The notes under the pieces were generated by a model, which searched no databases, was not told the origin of the DNA, and worked only from the letters and a program-made list of their open reading frames with translations. Both the position numbers and the translations under genes were made by a program. A stretch of 64,000 nt of DNA from Xanthomonas hortorum pv. cynarae (GTDB lineage Bacteria; Pseudomonadota; Gammaproteobacteria; Xanthomonadales; Xanthomonadaceae). The stretch lies in NCBI RefSeq assembly GCF_002939985.1, contig NZ_MDFM01000013.1, positions 62,001 through 126,000 of the forward strand, given 5' to 3'. This document shows positions 53,002-63,449 of this stretch, piece after piece (the first letter of the stretch is position 1; the number at the start of each line of letters is the position of its first letter).

Positions 53002-56000
53002 TCATCCCTCATCTCCCTCCAGGCGCATGCTTTCCGACACCGGCAGCTCGATGGTGCAGCGCACCCCATCCGGGCCAAGCTCATAAGTGGTTTCGGCCTG
53101 CAGTTGATACGGCAGCGCGCGCTCGATCAGCTCGCGGCCGTACCCGGAGCCTTGTGGCGCTTCGCCGGGCGTTGGCATGGTCACGCCGGTTTCGCTCCAT
53201 TCGATCCGCAGCCGCGTGCCGTTACCGGTGCGCAGCAGGCGCCAACGCACCTGCAACTGGCCGCCGGGTTGGGCGAGCGCGCCGTACTTGTTCGCATTGG
53301 TCGCCAGCTCATGCAGCGCCAGCGCAAACGTCTGCACGGTGCTGGAGCGCAGACGCACGCCACTGGGGCCATCCAGCACCACCTGCTCACCCTGGCCTTG
53401 CGCATCGATTGCGCCCATCGCCGAGAGTTCGACATGGATCAACTCATCGAACAGGATGCGATCGCCGTCGTTCAGGCGCGAGAGCAATCCCTGCACGCGC
53501 GCCAGCGCGTCCAGCCGGTCGTTGTAGATCAGCGCCAGCTCGGCGATGGTCTTGCTGCTGCGCTGGGTGCGATTGAAGACCACACGCACCACGCCCATCA
53601 GGTTGCGCGTGCGGTGCTGCAGTTCGGCCAGCAACACCTGCTGGCGATCTTCCCACTCCCGGCGCCGGGTGACGTCCTGGCCGATCTTGAGATACCCCAG
53701 CGGCTCGACACCGCCATCGCGCAGCGGCCGGGTCGCCCCTTCGATGAAGACGCGGCGGCCGTCCTTGCATTGATGCCAGCGGACATTGGGGGCAAAGCCG
53801 GTGTGGTGCGCCTGTTCGATCTCGCGCTGCGGCACCCCGGCCAGGCGATCTTCTGCAACGAAGGTCATGGCGATGTGTTGCCCCACCGCTTCTTCGGCGG
53901 TCCAGCCGAACACCGCTTCGGCACCAGGGGGCCAGGTCTGGATGTAGCCACTGGTGTCGGTGGTAAAGATCGCGTAATCCAGCGCGTTTTCAAGAATCAC
54001 GCGATAACGCTCTTCGCTTTCGATCAGCGCGCCCTGTGCGCGTGCGCGCTCCAATGCCGCCCAGGTGCGCTCTGCGGTTTCCTCGGCCAGCCGGATCTCG
54101 GCGGCCGTCCAATCGCGCGCAGTGCGCTGATTGACCACGAAGCTGGCAACCAGCTGGCCGCTCTTGATCAGCGGCACCACGATCAGCGCACCGATGGCAT
54201 TGCCCAGATAGGCCGCGCGCTGATCGTCGGGCAATGCCGCATCGATGGCAGTGTCGCGCACCACCCATGTCTGCGCGTCGGTCAGCAATGGCATCGGCCA
54301 ATCGCTCAGTGCGAAGCGCCGCGCATGACTGGTTTCGCCGGGTTGATGCCAATCGCGTTCCACCACGTACTGCTGCGCTTTGCGATCCACTTCAACGTAG
54401 TACGCGCGGCCGGCATGCAAATGCTCGCCCAGCACGCACGCGGCGTTGCCCTGGATCGCGGCCGGGTCGCTCAGCGGCCGCAGCGCATCGGACAGCTTCA
54501 ACAAGAAGGCATTGCGATCCTGCACCTCGCGCAATGCCGCTTCGGCCAGCTTGCGGTCGGTGATGTCGAGCACGAATTCGAAACCGGTTCCATCCGGCAG
54601 CCGCTTGGCGGCGAACAACGCCCAGCGAAGCGAGCCGTCCTTGCGCAGATATTCGCGCTCATACGGCGTGGTGCTGCCGTTGGCTTTCAACTCCTGAAAG
54701 GCCTGCGCGGTCAAACCACGCGAGGTTGCCGGGGTCAGGTTCTGCCAGGTGAGCGCGCCTGCTTCCACATCCGCACGGCTATAGCCACTCATCTTCAGGA
54801 ACGCATCGTTGGCGTCGGTAAGCCGGCCATCCATATCGAAATATGTCGCGCCTACGGTTTCGATCGTCAGTGCGGTGCGGAAGCGCTCTTCACTGGCACG
54901 CAGCTGCTCCTGCGCACGTTTCTTGTCGGAGATATCGCGAAAATACACCGACATGCCGCCATCACCGGTGGGATACAGACTGATGTCGACCCAATGCCCC
55001 AGCACCGGTGAGGCGACATCCAGGCGAACCATCTGCCGGGTTTGTGCGGCCTGCAAATGCGCGGTATGCGTTGCAGAGCCGATCAAATCGGCAAACTCGT
55101 CCCAGATCACCTTGCCCAGCAATTGCGCACGCCAGCGTGCCCACAGCGCCTCGGCCTTGCGATTGATATAGGTAAAGCGCCACTGCGCATCGACGCCATA
55201 GAACGCATCGGAAATGCTTTCCAGAATGTCGCGGTTACGCTCTGCAAGCACGCCCAGTTCGGCCTGCACTTGCCGCTGCCCGGTCACGTCCTGCACCACG
55301 GTCAATCCACCGGTCACCTTGCTGCCATCGCGTAACGCAACGGCGGTGACACGTAGCCAACGTTCGGTAGTGCCATCGAGATGGCGGAAATCCACCGGCG
55401 CTGTGGTGTCTTCGCCGCGCAACGCACGCGCGCCGGGAAACTGCTGCGGTGGCACCGGGTTGCCTTGCTGGTCGACACCCTTCCACTCCTCTCCATGCAC
55501 GCTATCGCGCGAGGGAATGCGATCGGTCAATTGCTCGCTCAGCTGCGGGTTCTTGTAGGTGAAACGGCCTTGCGTATCGAACAGACCGACGCCGATCGGA
55601 ATCTGATCGAGCACCAGCGCCAGCCGCGCCTCGCTGTCGCGCAGGCGTTGTTCGGCCTGCTTGCGTGCGGTGATGTCGGCGGCGGTGCCGAACCATTCGG
55701 TGATGTTTCCATCCGCACCTAGTGCCGGCACGCCCTTGGTGGCGATCCAGGCCAGGCTGCCGTCCGCACGTCGCACCCGATGCTCAAAAATGATCGGTGT
55801 CTTTGCATGGATGCCGGCATCGATCTTTTGCCGCACCATTGCCCGATCGTCATCGGGAATGTAATCCATCAGCCAGGCGCGATTGGGATTGACCGTATCG
55901 GCCAGAAAGCCTTTACCGGTCGATGTGCGCATCTCGCCCCAATCCGAGCTCATCCGGTAATGCACTTCGGAACTTACCAGCGACAACGCAGCCAGCCGCG

Positions 56001-56598
56001 ACTCGCTGGTCCGCAATGCCGCCTGAGCACGATTGCGTTCGACATAGTCGGCGGCGGTCCACGCAAGCAGTTCGAGCAACCTGAGTTCATGCCCCGCCGG
56101 GCGGTACGGCATGGTGAATTGCGTACTGAGCAAGCCGAGCAACACGCCGGCACGATTGAACAGCGGAGTGAACTGCGCAGCACGAATCCCACTGCACAGC
56201 GCGGCCTCGTAATCCGGCGTGCACTTGAGTGGGGTGAACGTTTCGATGTCTTCGATCACCAGCTGCCGGCGCTCGCGGCGCACGGTATCGCAGGTCGCCT
56301 GAAAACCGTCCTTCAAGAACTGCTGCACGAACGGGCTACGCTCGTCATGCCCGCGATAGACGCGCAGTTCCATGTCGTTGCTGTGCTCGTCGACCAGTTG
56401 CACGCAACCGCACTCGGTGCGCGCGAACGTGCAGGCAAGCGCGGTGATGTCCTGCAGCGCTACACGCATGTCGCTCTGCGCTGCAAGGCTGACCTGTAGC
56501 GCGTGCAACTTGCGCATGCCGGCCAGCTCTTCCTGCATGCTTGCAGCGCTTTCGACACGTTCCACGTTGTCGATCTGCTCGCCAGGCGCACGTTTCAT
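53002..56598 (-). CDS. Large soluble multisensor HWE/HisKA_2-type histidine kinase
   Basis: 1198 residues, no membrane segments. The order from the N-terminus is a GAF domain (about 30-185), then four PAS/PAC modules (about 200-330, 330-460, 465-590, 590-715; ends such as WFGTAADITARKQAE and MSVYFRDISDKKRAQ), a second GAF (about 725-880), a further PAS (about 885-1010, YLKIGQDVTRRREWE) and a C-terminal kinase with the HWE-type H-box LLAELQHRTRNLMGVVRVVF. ATPase motifs include ALHELATNANKYGAL and SGYGRELIERALPY. HWE kinases often act in general stress or light/redox signalling. The ATG at 56598 follows GGGAGAAACC-type sequence. No REC partner is adjacent. Confidence 0.9.
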   Translation of the reverse strand: MKRAPGEQIDNVERVESAASMQEELAGMRKLHALQVSLAAQSDMRVALQDITALACTFARTECGCVQLVDEHSNDMELRVYRGHDERSPFVQQFLKDGFQATCDTVRRERRQLVIEDIETFTPLKCTPDYEAALCSGIRAAQFTPLFNRAGVLLGLLSTQFTMPYRPAGHELRLLELLAWTAADYVERNRAQAALRTSESRLAALSLVSSEVHYRMSSDWGEMRTSTGKGFLADTVNPNRAWLMDYIPDDDRAMVRQKIDAGIHAKTPIIFEHRVRRADGSLAWIATKGVPALGADGNITEWFGTAADITARKQAEQRLRDSEARLALVLDQIPIGVGLFDTQGRFTYKNPQLSEQLTDRIPSRDSVHGEEWKGVDQQGNPVPPQQFPGARALRGEDTTAPVDFRHLDGTTERWLRVTAVALRDGSKVTGGLTVVQDVTGQRQVQAELGVLAERNRDILESISDAFYGVDAQWRFTYINRKAEALWARWRAQLLGKVIWDEFADLIGSATHTAHLQAAQTRQMVRLDVASPVLGHWVDISLYPTGDGGMSVYFRDISDKKRAQEQLRASEERFRTALTIETVGATYFDMDGRLTDANDAFLKMSGYSRADVEAGALTWQNLTPATSRGLTAQAFQELKANGSTTPYEREYLRKDGSLRWALFAAKRLPDGTGFEFVLDITDRKLAEAALREVQDRNAFLLKLSDALRPLSDPAAIQGNAACVLGEHLHAGRAYYVEVDRKAQQYVVERDWHQPGETSHARRFALSDWPMPLLTDAQTWVVRDTAIDAALPDDQRAAYLGNAIGALIVVPLIKSGQLVASFVVNQRTARDWTAAEIRLAEETAERTWAALERARAQGALIESEERYRVILENALDYAIFTTDTSGYIQTWPPGAEAVFGWTAEEAVGQHIAMTFVAEDRLAGVPQREIEQAHHTGFAPNVRWHQCKDGRRVFIEGATRPLRDGGVEPLGYLKIGQDVTRRREWEDRQQVLLAELQHRTRNLMGVVRVVFNRTQRSSKTIAELALIYNDRLDALARVQGLLSRLNDGDRILFDELIHVELSAMGAIDAQGQGEQVVLDGPSGVRLRSSTVQTFALALHELATNANKYGALAQPGGQLQVRWRLLRTGNGTRLRIEWSETGVTMPTPGEAPQGSGYGRELIERALPYQLQAETTYELGPDGVRCTIELPVSESMRLEGDEG

Positions 56599-56858
56599 CG
56601 TGACTGGTTTCTCCCTGCGCGCATTATCCGATCTCTCGCCAAGGGTGAAGCGACACAATGCGTAATCGCGAGCGAAGAGGCTGTAGTAGCGTGCTCGACA
56701 TCTGCCGTGCTGGTGCACGCGCAAGCCTGCGTCTTTGGATGCGCAGCCGACGCGACCGCAAGGTGGTGGTCACTACTTGCAGCGTCATCTGGCGAAACAC
56801 CGGCCCTTCTGCTGTACGGCAACATCCGCTTGCGGCAAGTTACCTGCGCGCATCGGTC

Positions 56859-57167
56859 TCAGCCGTGACGCGGCGGCGGCTCGAATCCCTCCGCCTCCAG
56901 GCATAGCAGCAACGATGACGGCAGCGGCCCAGGCGGTGGCGCATCCGGCACCGGCAACGCGACGTCTTGCGCCGTAGCGCAGGCCTGCAGCGCTGCATCG
57001 AATTCGGGATCGTGCGGCGGCGGTGGGCCATGATGGCCGCGCTCAGGCGGCGGCGGTGACAGCGGCGGCGCGCCACCTGGAGCGCCGCAGAGGCTGGCGC
57101 AGCCGCCCAGGCTCAGTACGGCAAGCAGCGCAGCGGTGACGGCAAAGCCGGGGCGTGTTTGGACCAT
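56859..57167 (-). CDS. Small proline-rich lipoprotein
   Basis: 102 residues from the ATG at 57167 after AGGGAG. Lipoprotein signal MVQTRPGFAVTAALLAVLSL with lipobox LGGC. The mature part is Pro/Gly/His-rich (GAPPLSPPPPERGHHGPPPP), followed by a short helix with Cys (FDAALQACATAQDV) and a PPPGPLPSSLLLCLEAEGFE tail. Two Cys beyond the lipid-anchored one could form a disulfide. No family recognised. It lies between the multisensor kinase and a glycosyltransferase on the same strand. Confidence 0.72.
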   Translation of the reverse strand: MVQTRPGFAVTAALLAVLSLGGCASLCGAPGGAPPLSPPPPERGHHGPPPPHDPEFDAALQACATAQDVALPVPDAPPPGPLPSSLLLCLEAEGFEPPPRHG

Positions 57168-57378
57168 CGTCGATCTCCCTGGATGGATGCACACGTGTGC
57201 GTCGTGCATGCACGTGGCAGGGGCGGGCGACGCCCGCGCTTTCGTCCAGCAAAGCCTTGCATGTGCGTGTGCCGCGCATGTGTCGCGCGCGTGTCGCCAT
57301 CCGCCAAGCGCAGGCGTGCGACGGCATGCGCTGATCGCGCCGCTACCCCTGCTGCACAAACGCGCAAGCGCTAACGCG

Positions 57379-58479
57379 TCAGTTCTCGACGACGGCCGGT
57401 GCCACGCTGACGGCGGCGTCAGCGGCATTTTCAGGCAGCGATGCCATCACCGCAGCGCGAAAGCGCGCAGCGAATGCGGCATCGTTGGCCTGATAGAAGG
57501 CACGCGCATTGGCCGATAACTGATCCAGCTGCGCCTGTGGCAACGCCAATGCGGTTTCCACCGCGTGCGCGATTCCCGCCGCATCGACGTAGTAATACGA
57601 GGCCAGACGCCGCTGGCGCACGTCGGCCACCGGAATCAGCACGCCGTTCTCGGGCCTGACCAATTCGTTCATCGGCTCGCCGTCGGTCGCCAATGTCACC
57701 GCGCCCACGCTCAACGCTTCCATCAGGTAATGACCGAAACCTTCGGCTTCTGACGGGCAGATATGGAACAGATGCGCGTTTTGCAGCCGGCGCAGTTCGG
57801 CATCGTCGAGATAGCGGACCCGGTGATCGATGTTGGCAGCAACCACCGGTTTGCCGGCGGTGCGTGGGCTCTGCACCACGGTCAGCAGCGGCCACTCCGG
57901 ATGCTGCTTCCAGGTCTCCAGCAGCACGCGGGTGCCCTTGGCGGTGCTGCGCCCGGCCAGATGGAAGAATGCACGCTGACGCAGCACCCGTGGGTCGTAT
58001 CGATCCGGGCTGGTAAATCCGATGAACCGCGTGGTGCAGCCCAGATTGCGAAAGATCCGCTCGGCGTGATGGGTCTTGCACAGCACCGCGTCGAAGCGCG
58101 GCAACCGCGGCAGCCACTTGGGCAGCATCCACTCCGGATTGGGCACCAGCAGGTTGGCCTGGCCCAGCGGCAGGCAGCGCGCATACACACGTTCGGAAAA
58201 GATCTGCACCGGCACCCGCCCGAACAGCGCGCGGCTGGCCCACAGACGGGTTTCGCGCAGGGTGTCGTGCAGACGCTGGCTGGTGAATCCCACTTCCTGC
58301 ACCGGCACACCGCCAGCACGCAGGGTCTGCGCCATCAACACCATGTCGCGGGTCAGGCCCACGCCGTTGTCGCGGCTGATCACCCGCATCATCGGAAACG
58401 CCTTGTCATGCGCGCACTCGCCATTGCAGCGGCACAGTGTCGATGTGATGGATTCCTTGGCGATGTCCGGTTCTGTCAT
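57379..58479 (-). CDS. GT-B fold glycosyltransferase (family 4-like)
   Basis: 366 residues from the ATG at 58479 (MTEPDIAKESITSTLCRCNG); a TTG at 58500 is an alternative. A Rossmann-like donor half carries FFHLAGRSTAKGTRVLLETW (the first strand and nucleotide-sugar contact) and the EX7E-like motif in CPSEAEGFGHYLMEALSVGA, typical of GT4. An N-terminal Cys-rich stretch (CRCNGEC) is unusual. Donor and acceptor unknown; a role in surface polysaccharide or protein glycosylation is possible. Divergent from the OmpR-type regulator, with starts ~130 bp apart. Confidence 0.85.
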   Translation of the reverse strand: MTEPDIAKESITSTLCRCNGECAHDKAFPMMRVISRDNGVGLTRDMVLMAQTLRAGGVPVQEVGFTSQRLHDTLRETRLWASRALFGRVPVQIFSERVYARCLPLGQANLLVPNPEWMLPKWLPRLPRFDAVLCKTHHAERIFRNLGCTTRFIGFTSPDRYDPRVLRQRAFFHLAGRSTAKGTRVLLETWKQHPEWPLLTVVQSPRTAGKPVVAANIDHRVRYLDDAELRRLQNAHLFHICPSEAEGFGHYLMEALSVGAVTLATDGEPMNELVRPENGVLIPVADVRQRRLASYYYVDAAGIAHAVETALALPQAQLDQLSANARAFYQANDAAFAARFRAAVMASLPENAADAAVSVAPAVVEN

Positions 58480-58616
58480 GTCGCGCCACACGTATGCCAA
58501 TGGATGACAAATTCAATCATTATGATGCGTGCTCCAGCCTTGCAACTGCGAGCACCATGTATCCGGTAGCCACCACACTGCGCGGCCAAACCTCCGCGCC
58601 ACCGACGATGACCTCC

Positions 58617-59336
58617 ATGGACCTGCAACAACCCTGCGTTCTTGTGGTTGACGACGACCCGGACCTGCGCAAGCTGATCGGCGAGTTCCTGAGCGCCCAC
58701 GGCTACCAGGTGGACGTTGCCGAAAACGTGGCGGAGATGCGCAAGAGCATCGCGCAGCGCCGCCCGGACCTCATCGTACTCGACGTGATGATGCCCGGAG
58801 AAGACGGGCTGAGCGCGGCCCGGGCCCTGGCCAGCGAGCGCGGTTCACCCGCGGTCATCATGCTCAGCGCGTTGGGCAACGACACCGACCGCATCATCGG
58901 CCTGGAAGTGGGCGCCGACGATTACCTGGCCAAACCCTGCAATCCACGCGAATTGCTGGCCCGGGTGCGCGCCCTGCTGCGCCGCAGCCAGGCCAGCAAC
59001 GAGCAGGCCGACCACCGCGGCAACGTCTACGAGTTCGCCGGCTGGCGGCTGGATGTGGTGCGCCGCGACCTGCGCGACCCCACCGGCATCTTCATCAACC
59101 TCTCCGACGGCGAGTTCGCGCTGCTGCGCACCTTCGTCGAGCATCCGCAGCGGGTGCTGAGCCGCGACCAGCTGCTGGACTATGCGCGCGGCCGCGATAC
59201 CGATGTCTACGATCGCGCCATCGACAGCCAGATCAGCCGGCTGCGCCGCAAGATCAACGAACGCGTGCATACCGAGCTGATTCGCACCGTGCGTAACGAA
59301 GGCTACATGCTGCTGCCGGGCGTCTCGCGTCTGTGA
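58617..59336 (+). CDS. OmpR-family response regulator
   Basis: 239 residues if started at 58617 (MDLQQPCVLVVDDDPDLRKL); ATGs at 58608, 58557 and 58494 are in frame and none has a clear ribosome site. REC domain with D12-D14 pocket and phosphoacceptor D56 (LIVLDVMMPGEDG), K in LAKPCN, then a winged helix (about 140-235) with INLSDGEFALLRTFVEHPQR, VLSRDQLLDYARGRD and RLRRKINERVH..IRTVRNEGYML. OmpR-like. Its stop overlaps the GTG of the kinase gene (GTGA), so the pair is coupled. Confidence 0.9.
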   Translation: MDLQQPCVLVVDDDPDLRKLIGEFLSAHGYQVDVAENVAEMRKSIAQRRPDLIVLDVMMPGEDGLSAARALASERGSPAVIMLSALGNDTDRIIGLEVGADDYLAKPCNPRELLARVRALLRRSQASNEQADHRGNVYEFAGWRLDVVRRDLRDPTGIFINLSDGEFALLRTFVEHPQRVLSRDQLLDYARGRDTDVYDRAIDSQISRLRRKINERVHTELIRTVRNEGYMLLPGVSRL

Positions 59337-60841
59337 GCAACCCGGCACGTCGCGGGCTGTCGATCTTTGCGCGGACCTTCGTGTTGCTGGCGGTGGCCCT
59401 GCTCACCGCCCAGGCGGTCGGCATCGCCCTGCTGGTGATGCGCACCCCGGTCTACGAGCCGCCGGTGCATCCGCCGGAGGTGGTGGCGCTGCTGTCCACG
59501 CGCATGCCGGCCGGCACCCAGACCTTGACGGTGCGCGAGTCCGCGCAGTCCCCGCTGCCGCCAGCAGGCCAGGTGCGCGATGCGTTTGCCGAAATGCTGC
59601 TGGCGCATTGGCTGGATGTGCCCGAGCAGCGCGTGCGCTTCTACCGCAGCGCCGACGATCGCCCGGGCCCGCGCGTCGGCATGTCGCTGCCGGGCCAATC
59701 GCAGGCGTCCGAGGCCAATGACGGCGATGGCAGCCCTGCCGGCAATCGCCGCGCTGCCTTGCAGAGATCGCCGCCAGAGCCTGGTGACTGGCACCGCGAG
59801 CGCCATCCCGGCGCCTCGCCGTTCGGCAACGGACTGCGCCCTGACGACGCCCCCGGCGCCTGGGAAAGCGAGCGGCTGACCCCGGGCGTGCCACTGCTGG
59901 ACGGCTTCACCGCCGCGCTGCAGCAGCCCGATGGCCGCTGGCGCACGGTGGAATCGCCGCCACGGCGGTTGTCGGCCGAGTTCAAGACCCACGTGGTGCT
60001 GCTGTTTCTGGCCGGCCTGCTGGCCAACGTGCCGCTGGCGTGGTGGTTCTCGCGTGCGCTGTCGGCGCCGATCAAGCGCTTTGCCGAGGCCGCCGACCGG
60101 CTGGGCCGCAACCCGGATGCCGCCGCACTGCAACGCAGCGGCCCGCCGGAGATCGTGCGCGCGGCCGACTCGTTCAATGCGATGCAGGCGCGCCTGAACC
60201 GCCTGATCAACGAGCGCACCCACATGGTGGCGGCGATCGCGCACGACCTGCGCACGCCGCTGGCGCGCCTGTCGTTCCGTCTGGACGGCCTGCAGCCTCC
60301 GCTACGCGACAAGGCACTGGCCGACATCGACGAGATGAAGGCGATGATTTCCGCCGCGCTGGATTTCATCCAGAACGATCGCCACCGCGGCGAACGCGCG
60401 CCGCTGGATCTGCGCCTGCTGGTGGAAAGCGTGGTCGACAACGCCACCGACATCGGCGCCGAGGCCGAGCTGCTGCCCGGCCCGGCGATCACCCTGGATG
60501 GCGACCCGCTCGCCTTGCGCCGCGCGGTGATGAACCTGCTGGAGAACGCGCTGAAGTACGGCAAACGCGCGCGCCTGCAGCTGCAGCGTGACGGCGAAGA
60601 CGGCGTGCTGTGGATCGACGACGACGGCCCCGGCATCGACCCGACCCAGCGCGAACAGTTGCTGCTGCCGTTCGTGCGTGGCGAGTCCTCGCGCAACCGC
60701 GACACCGGCGGCATCGGGCTAGGCTTGTCGGTGGCGCACAGCATCGTGCTGGCGCATGGCGGCGACCTGCGCCTGGACAACCGTGCCGGCAGCGGTCTGC
60801 GCGTAACGGTGCGCCTGCCGTGCATGCCGGAGCGGCGCTAA
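59333..60841 (+). CDS. EnvZ-like sensor histidine kinase, partner of the OmpR-type regulator
   Basis: 502 residues from a GTG at 59333. TM1 about 11-36, a ~180-residue periplasmic region with a low-complexity, disordered middle (about 120-190; GQSQASEANDGDGSPAGNRR), TM2 about 220-238, HAMP (to about 290), HisKA VAAIAHDLRTPLARLSF with H304, and HATPase motifs NLLENALKYG, DDGPGID and GGIGLGLSVAHSIV. The architecture is that of EnvZ-type kinases. Signal unknown; the pair is separate from the other kinases in the window. Confidence 0.9.
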   Translation: MSNPARRGLSIFARTFVLLAVALLTAQAVGIALLVMRTPVYEPPVHPPEVVALLSTRMPAGTQTLTVRESAQSPLPPAGQVRDAFAEMLLAHWLDVPEQRVRFYRSADDRPGPRVGMSLPGQSQASEANDGDGSPAGNRRAALQRSPPEPGDWHRERHPGASPFGNGLRPDDAPGAWESERLTPGVPLLDGFTAALQQPDGRWRTVESPPRRLSAEFKTHVVLLFLAGLLANVPLAWWFSRALSAPIKRFAEAADRLGRNPDAAALQRSGPPEIVRAADSFNAMQARLNRLINERTHMVAAIAHDLRTPLARLSFRLDGLQPPLRDKALADIDEMKAMISAALDFIQNDRHRGERAPLDLRLLVESVVDNATDIGAEAELLPGPAITLDGDPLALRRAVMNLLENALKYGKRARLQLQRDGEDGVLWIDDDGPGIDPTQREQLLLPFVRGESSRNRDTGGIGLGLSVAHSIVLAHGGDLRLDNRAGSGLRVTVRLPCMPERR

Positions 60842-61089
60842 GCCTGGATCGGATCGAGGGTCTTTACCGGACCCGGACGCGCTGATTGCGAGTGCGGCAG
60901 CGCGCGCGTGATGCCATCGCCTGCGTGTCACGCTACCGAGATCGCCGCGACGGGAGGTCGCCGGAGCACCGCATGCGCGATGAGGCGGCAGCTAATGGCG
61001 CCTCATCGCACTCAGGTCAAGGCGGGCAGAACTGCAGCGGCGCGCCACATCGGCAACCCACCGCAGCCCTTCAACCCACGCTTGCTCAC

Positions 61090-62454
61090 TCAGTACGCAA
61101 ACTCGCGGAACACCCGATCGATGTCGCCGTTCCATGCGCCGTGATACAGCGCCAGCTTGCGCTCGGCGGCGGTGACACCGCTCTCGGCGATCTCGGCGAT
61201 CACATCCACAAAGCCGGTTTCGTCCTGACCGTCGGCATTCAAGCGCGCCCGCCGACGCAGGCCTTCGCGCGCGATCTTGACCGCTTCCACGGCCAAATCG
61301 CGCACCGTGCCGTGACGGAACGGCAGCCCGAGCGCATGCTTGGGCACACCATCGCGCAGCGCGTGACGCTCGGTAGGGCTGAAATCCTTGACCAGATCCC
61401 AGGCCGCATCCAGCGCGGTGTCGTCGTACAGCAGCCCCACCCAGAACGCCGACAGCGCGCACAGGCGGTCCCACGGGCCGGCATCGGCGCCACGCATTTC
61501 CAGATACTTCTTCAAGCGCACTTCCGGGAACGCGGTGGTCATGTGGTCCGACCAATCGCGCAGCGTCGGCAATGCACCCGGCAATGCCGGCAGCTTGCCT
61601 TGCATGAAATCGCGAAAGCTCTGCCCGCTGGCATCGACATACACACCGTCGCGGTACGAAAAATACATCGGCACATCGAGCAGGTAATCGACGTAGCGCT
61701 CGTAGCTGAAGCCGTCTTCGAACACGAAGTCCAGCATGCCGGTGCGATCGGCGTCGGTGTCGGTCCAGATGTGCGAGCGGTAGCTCAGGTAACCGTTGGG
61801 CTTGCCTTCGGTGAACGGCGAATCGGCGAACAACGCGGTGGCGATCGGCTGCAGGGCCAGCGACACGCGGAACTTCTTGACCATGTCCGCTTCGGTGGCG
61901 TAATCCAGATTGACCTGCACCGTGCAGGTGCGCGTCATCATGTCCAGGCCGAGCGAGCCGACCTTGGGCATGTAGTTCTTCATGATCTGGTAGCGGCCCT
62001 TGGGCATCCACGGCATTTCATCGCGGCGCCACTTCGGCTGGAAGCCCATGCCGAGAAAGCCCAGCTGCAACTCACCGGCAACCTGCGCCACTTCGTCCAG
62101 ATGGGTGCCGGTTTCCACGCAGGTGTGATGCAGGGTCTCGACCGCTGCGCCGGAAAGTTCCAGCTGCCCGGCCGGCTCCAGCGTCACCGAGGCACCGTCG
62201 CGCAGCAGCGCGATGGTATGGCCGTTTTCCTGCACCGGCTCCCAGCCGAAGCGAGTCAAGCCGGTCAGCAGCGCCTGGATGCCGCGCGCGCCTTCAAAGG
62301 TGGGCGCGCGCAGGTCATCGAGCTGGAAGCCGAACTTTTCGTGCTCGGTGCCGATCCGCCAGTCCGCGCTGGGCTTCTCGCCGGAGGCAAGTACCTGGAC
62401 CAGCTCCGCGCGTTCGGTGATCGGCGTTTCGGCAACGTGGCTGGGACTCGACAA
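61090..62454 (-). CDS. gshA: Glutamate-cysteine ligase, plant-type (GCS2 family)
   Basis: 454 residues from a TTG at 62454; the next in-frame options would remove the N-terminal [15 protein letters not shown] segment. GCS2 landmarks: [68 protein letters not shown] and [15 protein letters not shown]. It makes gamma-glutamylcysteine, the committed step of glutathione synthesis. It supplies the cofactor used by the formaldehyde operon and the glutaredoxin fusion elsewhere in this window. Single gene. Confidence 0.92.
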   Translation of the reverse strand: MSSPSHVAETPITERAELVQVLASGEKPSADWRIGTEHEKFGFQLDDLRAPTFEGARGIQALLTGLTRFGWEPVQENGHTIALLRDGASVTLEPAGQLELSGAAVETLHHTCVETGTHLDEVAQVAGELQLGFLGMGFQPKWRRDEMPWMPKGRYQIMKNYMPKVGSLGLDMMTRTCTVQVNLDYATEADMVKKFRVSLALQPIATALFADSPFTEGKPNGYLSYRSHIWTDTDADRTGMLDFVFEDGFSYERYVDYLLDVPMYFSYRDGVYVDASGQSFRDFMQGKLPALPGALPTLRDWSDHMTTAFPEVRLKKYLEMRGADAGPWDRLCALSAFWVGLLYDDTALDAAWDLVKDFSPTERHALRDGVPKHALGLPFRHGTVRDLAVEAVKIAREGLRRRARLNADGQDETGFVDVIAEIAESGVTAAERKLALYHGAWNGDIDRVFREFAY

Positions 62455-62825
62455 GGGCAGGCTCGCAGACGTGATGAAGGGGGAACGATGTGGGGATACT
62501 CCCCTGCCACCGCAAGGCCCGCACTATAACCGCCCGGCGCGAAAGGATTGGCGACACCGACAGGGCATGACATTTCCACCGATGGGCGAACGGCAGCCGA
62601 TCCGTGCCTCAACGTGATCCGGTACGCGTCCCGGTGATCCCTACCCAGGCGCGTGCAGCCAGGCGCTGCCGGGCTGTTGCACTGCGCCCGTGTCTGCGCA
62701 TCCGGCATCGCACCTGCGGGCACGCACCGATCAGCACCGTCTTGAAACGCAAACGGCGGGCCGAAGCCCGCCATCGTTAAGCCGCCCCGGGTATAGGCGC
62801 GGGGATGAAGTCAGCGTCTATTGCC
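62455..62825. other. Intergenic region with the engB terminator; no gene
   Basis: 371 bp between two minus-strand genes. It contains the engB terminator (62755-62772) and presumably the gshA promoter. Open frames in it have no ribosome site or family. Confidence 0.5.
62755..62772 (-). terminator. Intrinsic terminator downstream of engB
   Basis: On the minus strand GGCGGGC-TTCG-GCCCGCC, a 7-bp GC stem with a stable TTCG tetraloop, followed by GTTTGCGTTTC. It lies 54 bp after the engB stop codon. Confidence 0.75.
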
Positions 62826-63449
62826 TCACTCGGCGGCAGGCGGCGCGCCATCCAGGCCCAGCCAGCCGCCGACGATGCCGCGCAGTTCGTCCACGCCCTG
62901 GCGCGATTCGCCGGAGTAGGTCTGCACGGTCACGCTGTCGCCAAAGCGCGAGGTCACTTCTTTCTTGACCTTCTGCAGGGTCTGCATCTGCTGGCCACGG
63001 CCGAGCTTGTCGGCCTTGGTCAGCAACCCGTGCGCGGGCAGGCCGCGTTCGGCGGCATAGCCGAGCATCTGCAGGTCGTAATCCTTGAGCGGGTGGCGGA
63101 TGTCCATCACCACCACCAGCCCGCGCAAGGCCTCGCGGGTGCGGAAATAACGGTCGATGAAGGCCTGCCAGTGCGCCTGCAGATCCTGCGGCACCTTGGC
63201 GTAGCCGTAACCGGGCAGATCCACCAGGCAGCGCTCGGGCTGGATCTGGAAGAACACCAGCTGCTGGGTACGACCAGGGGTCTTGGACACACGGGCGAGC
63301 GCGTTCTGGCGGGTCAGCGCATTGAGCGCGCTGGATTTTCCGGCGTTTGAGCGGCCGGCGAAGGCGACCTCGTAGCCGCCATCGTCCGGCAATTGCCGGG
63401 CGTTATGGGCGGACAGGTGGTAGCGGGCTTGTTCGATAAGGAGCGACAT
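62826..63449 (-). CDS. engB: Ribosome biogenesis GTPase EngB (YihA/YsxC)
   Basis: 207 residues from the ATG at 63449 (MSLLIEQARYHLSAHNARQL). G1 GRSNAGKSS, switch region TPGRTQQLVFF, G3 DLPGYGYAKV, G4 LTKADKL, and the C-terminal YSGES segment. EngB is an essential GTPase for 50S ribosomal subunit assembly. Divergent from the cytochrome c4 gene; a terminator follows. Confidence 0.95.
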   Translation of the reverse strand: MSLLIEQARYHLSAHNARQLPDDGGYEVAFAGRSNAGKSSALNALTRQNALARVSKTPGRTQQLVFFQIQPERCLVDLPGYGYAKVPQDLQAHWQAFIDRYFRTREALRGLVVVMDIRHPLKDYDLQMLGYAAERGLPAHGLLTKADKLGRGQQMQTLQKVKKEVTSRFGDSVTVQTYSGESRQGVDELRGIVGGWLGLDGAPPAAE

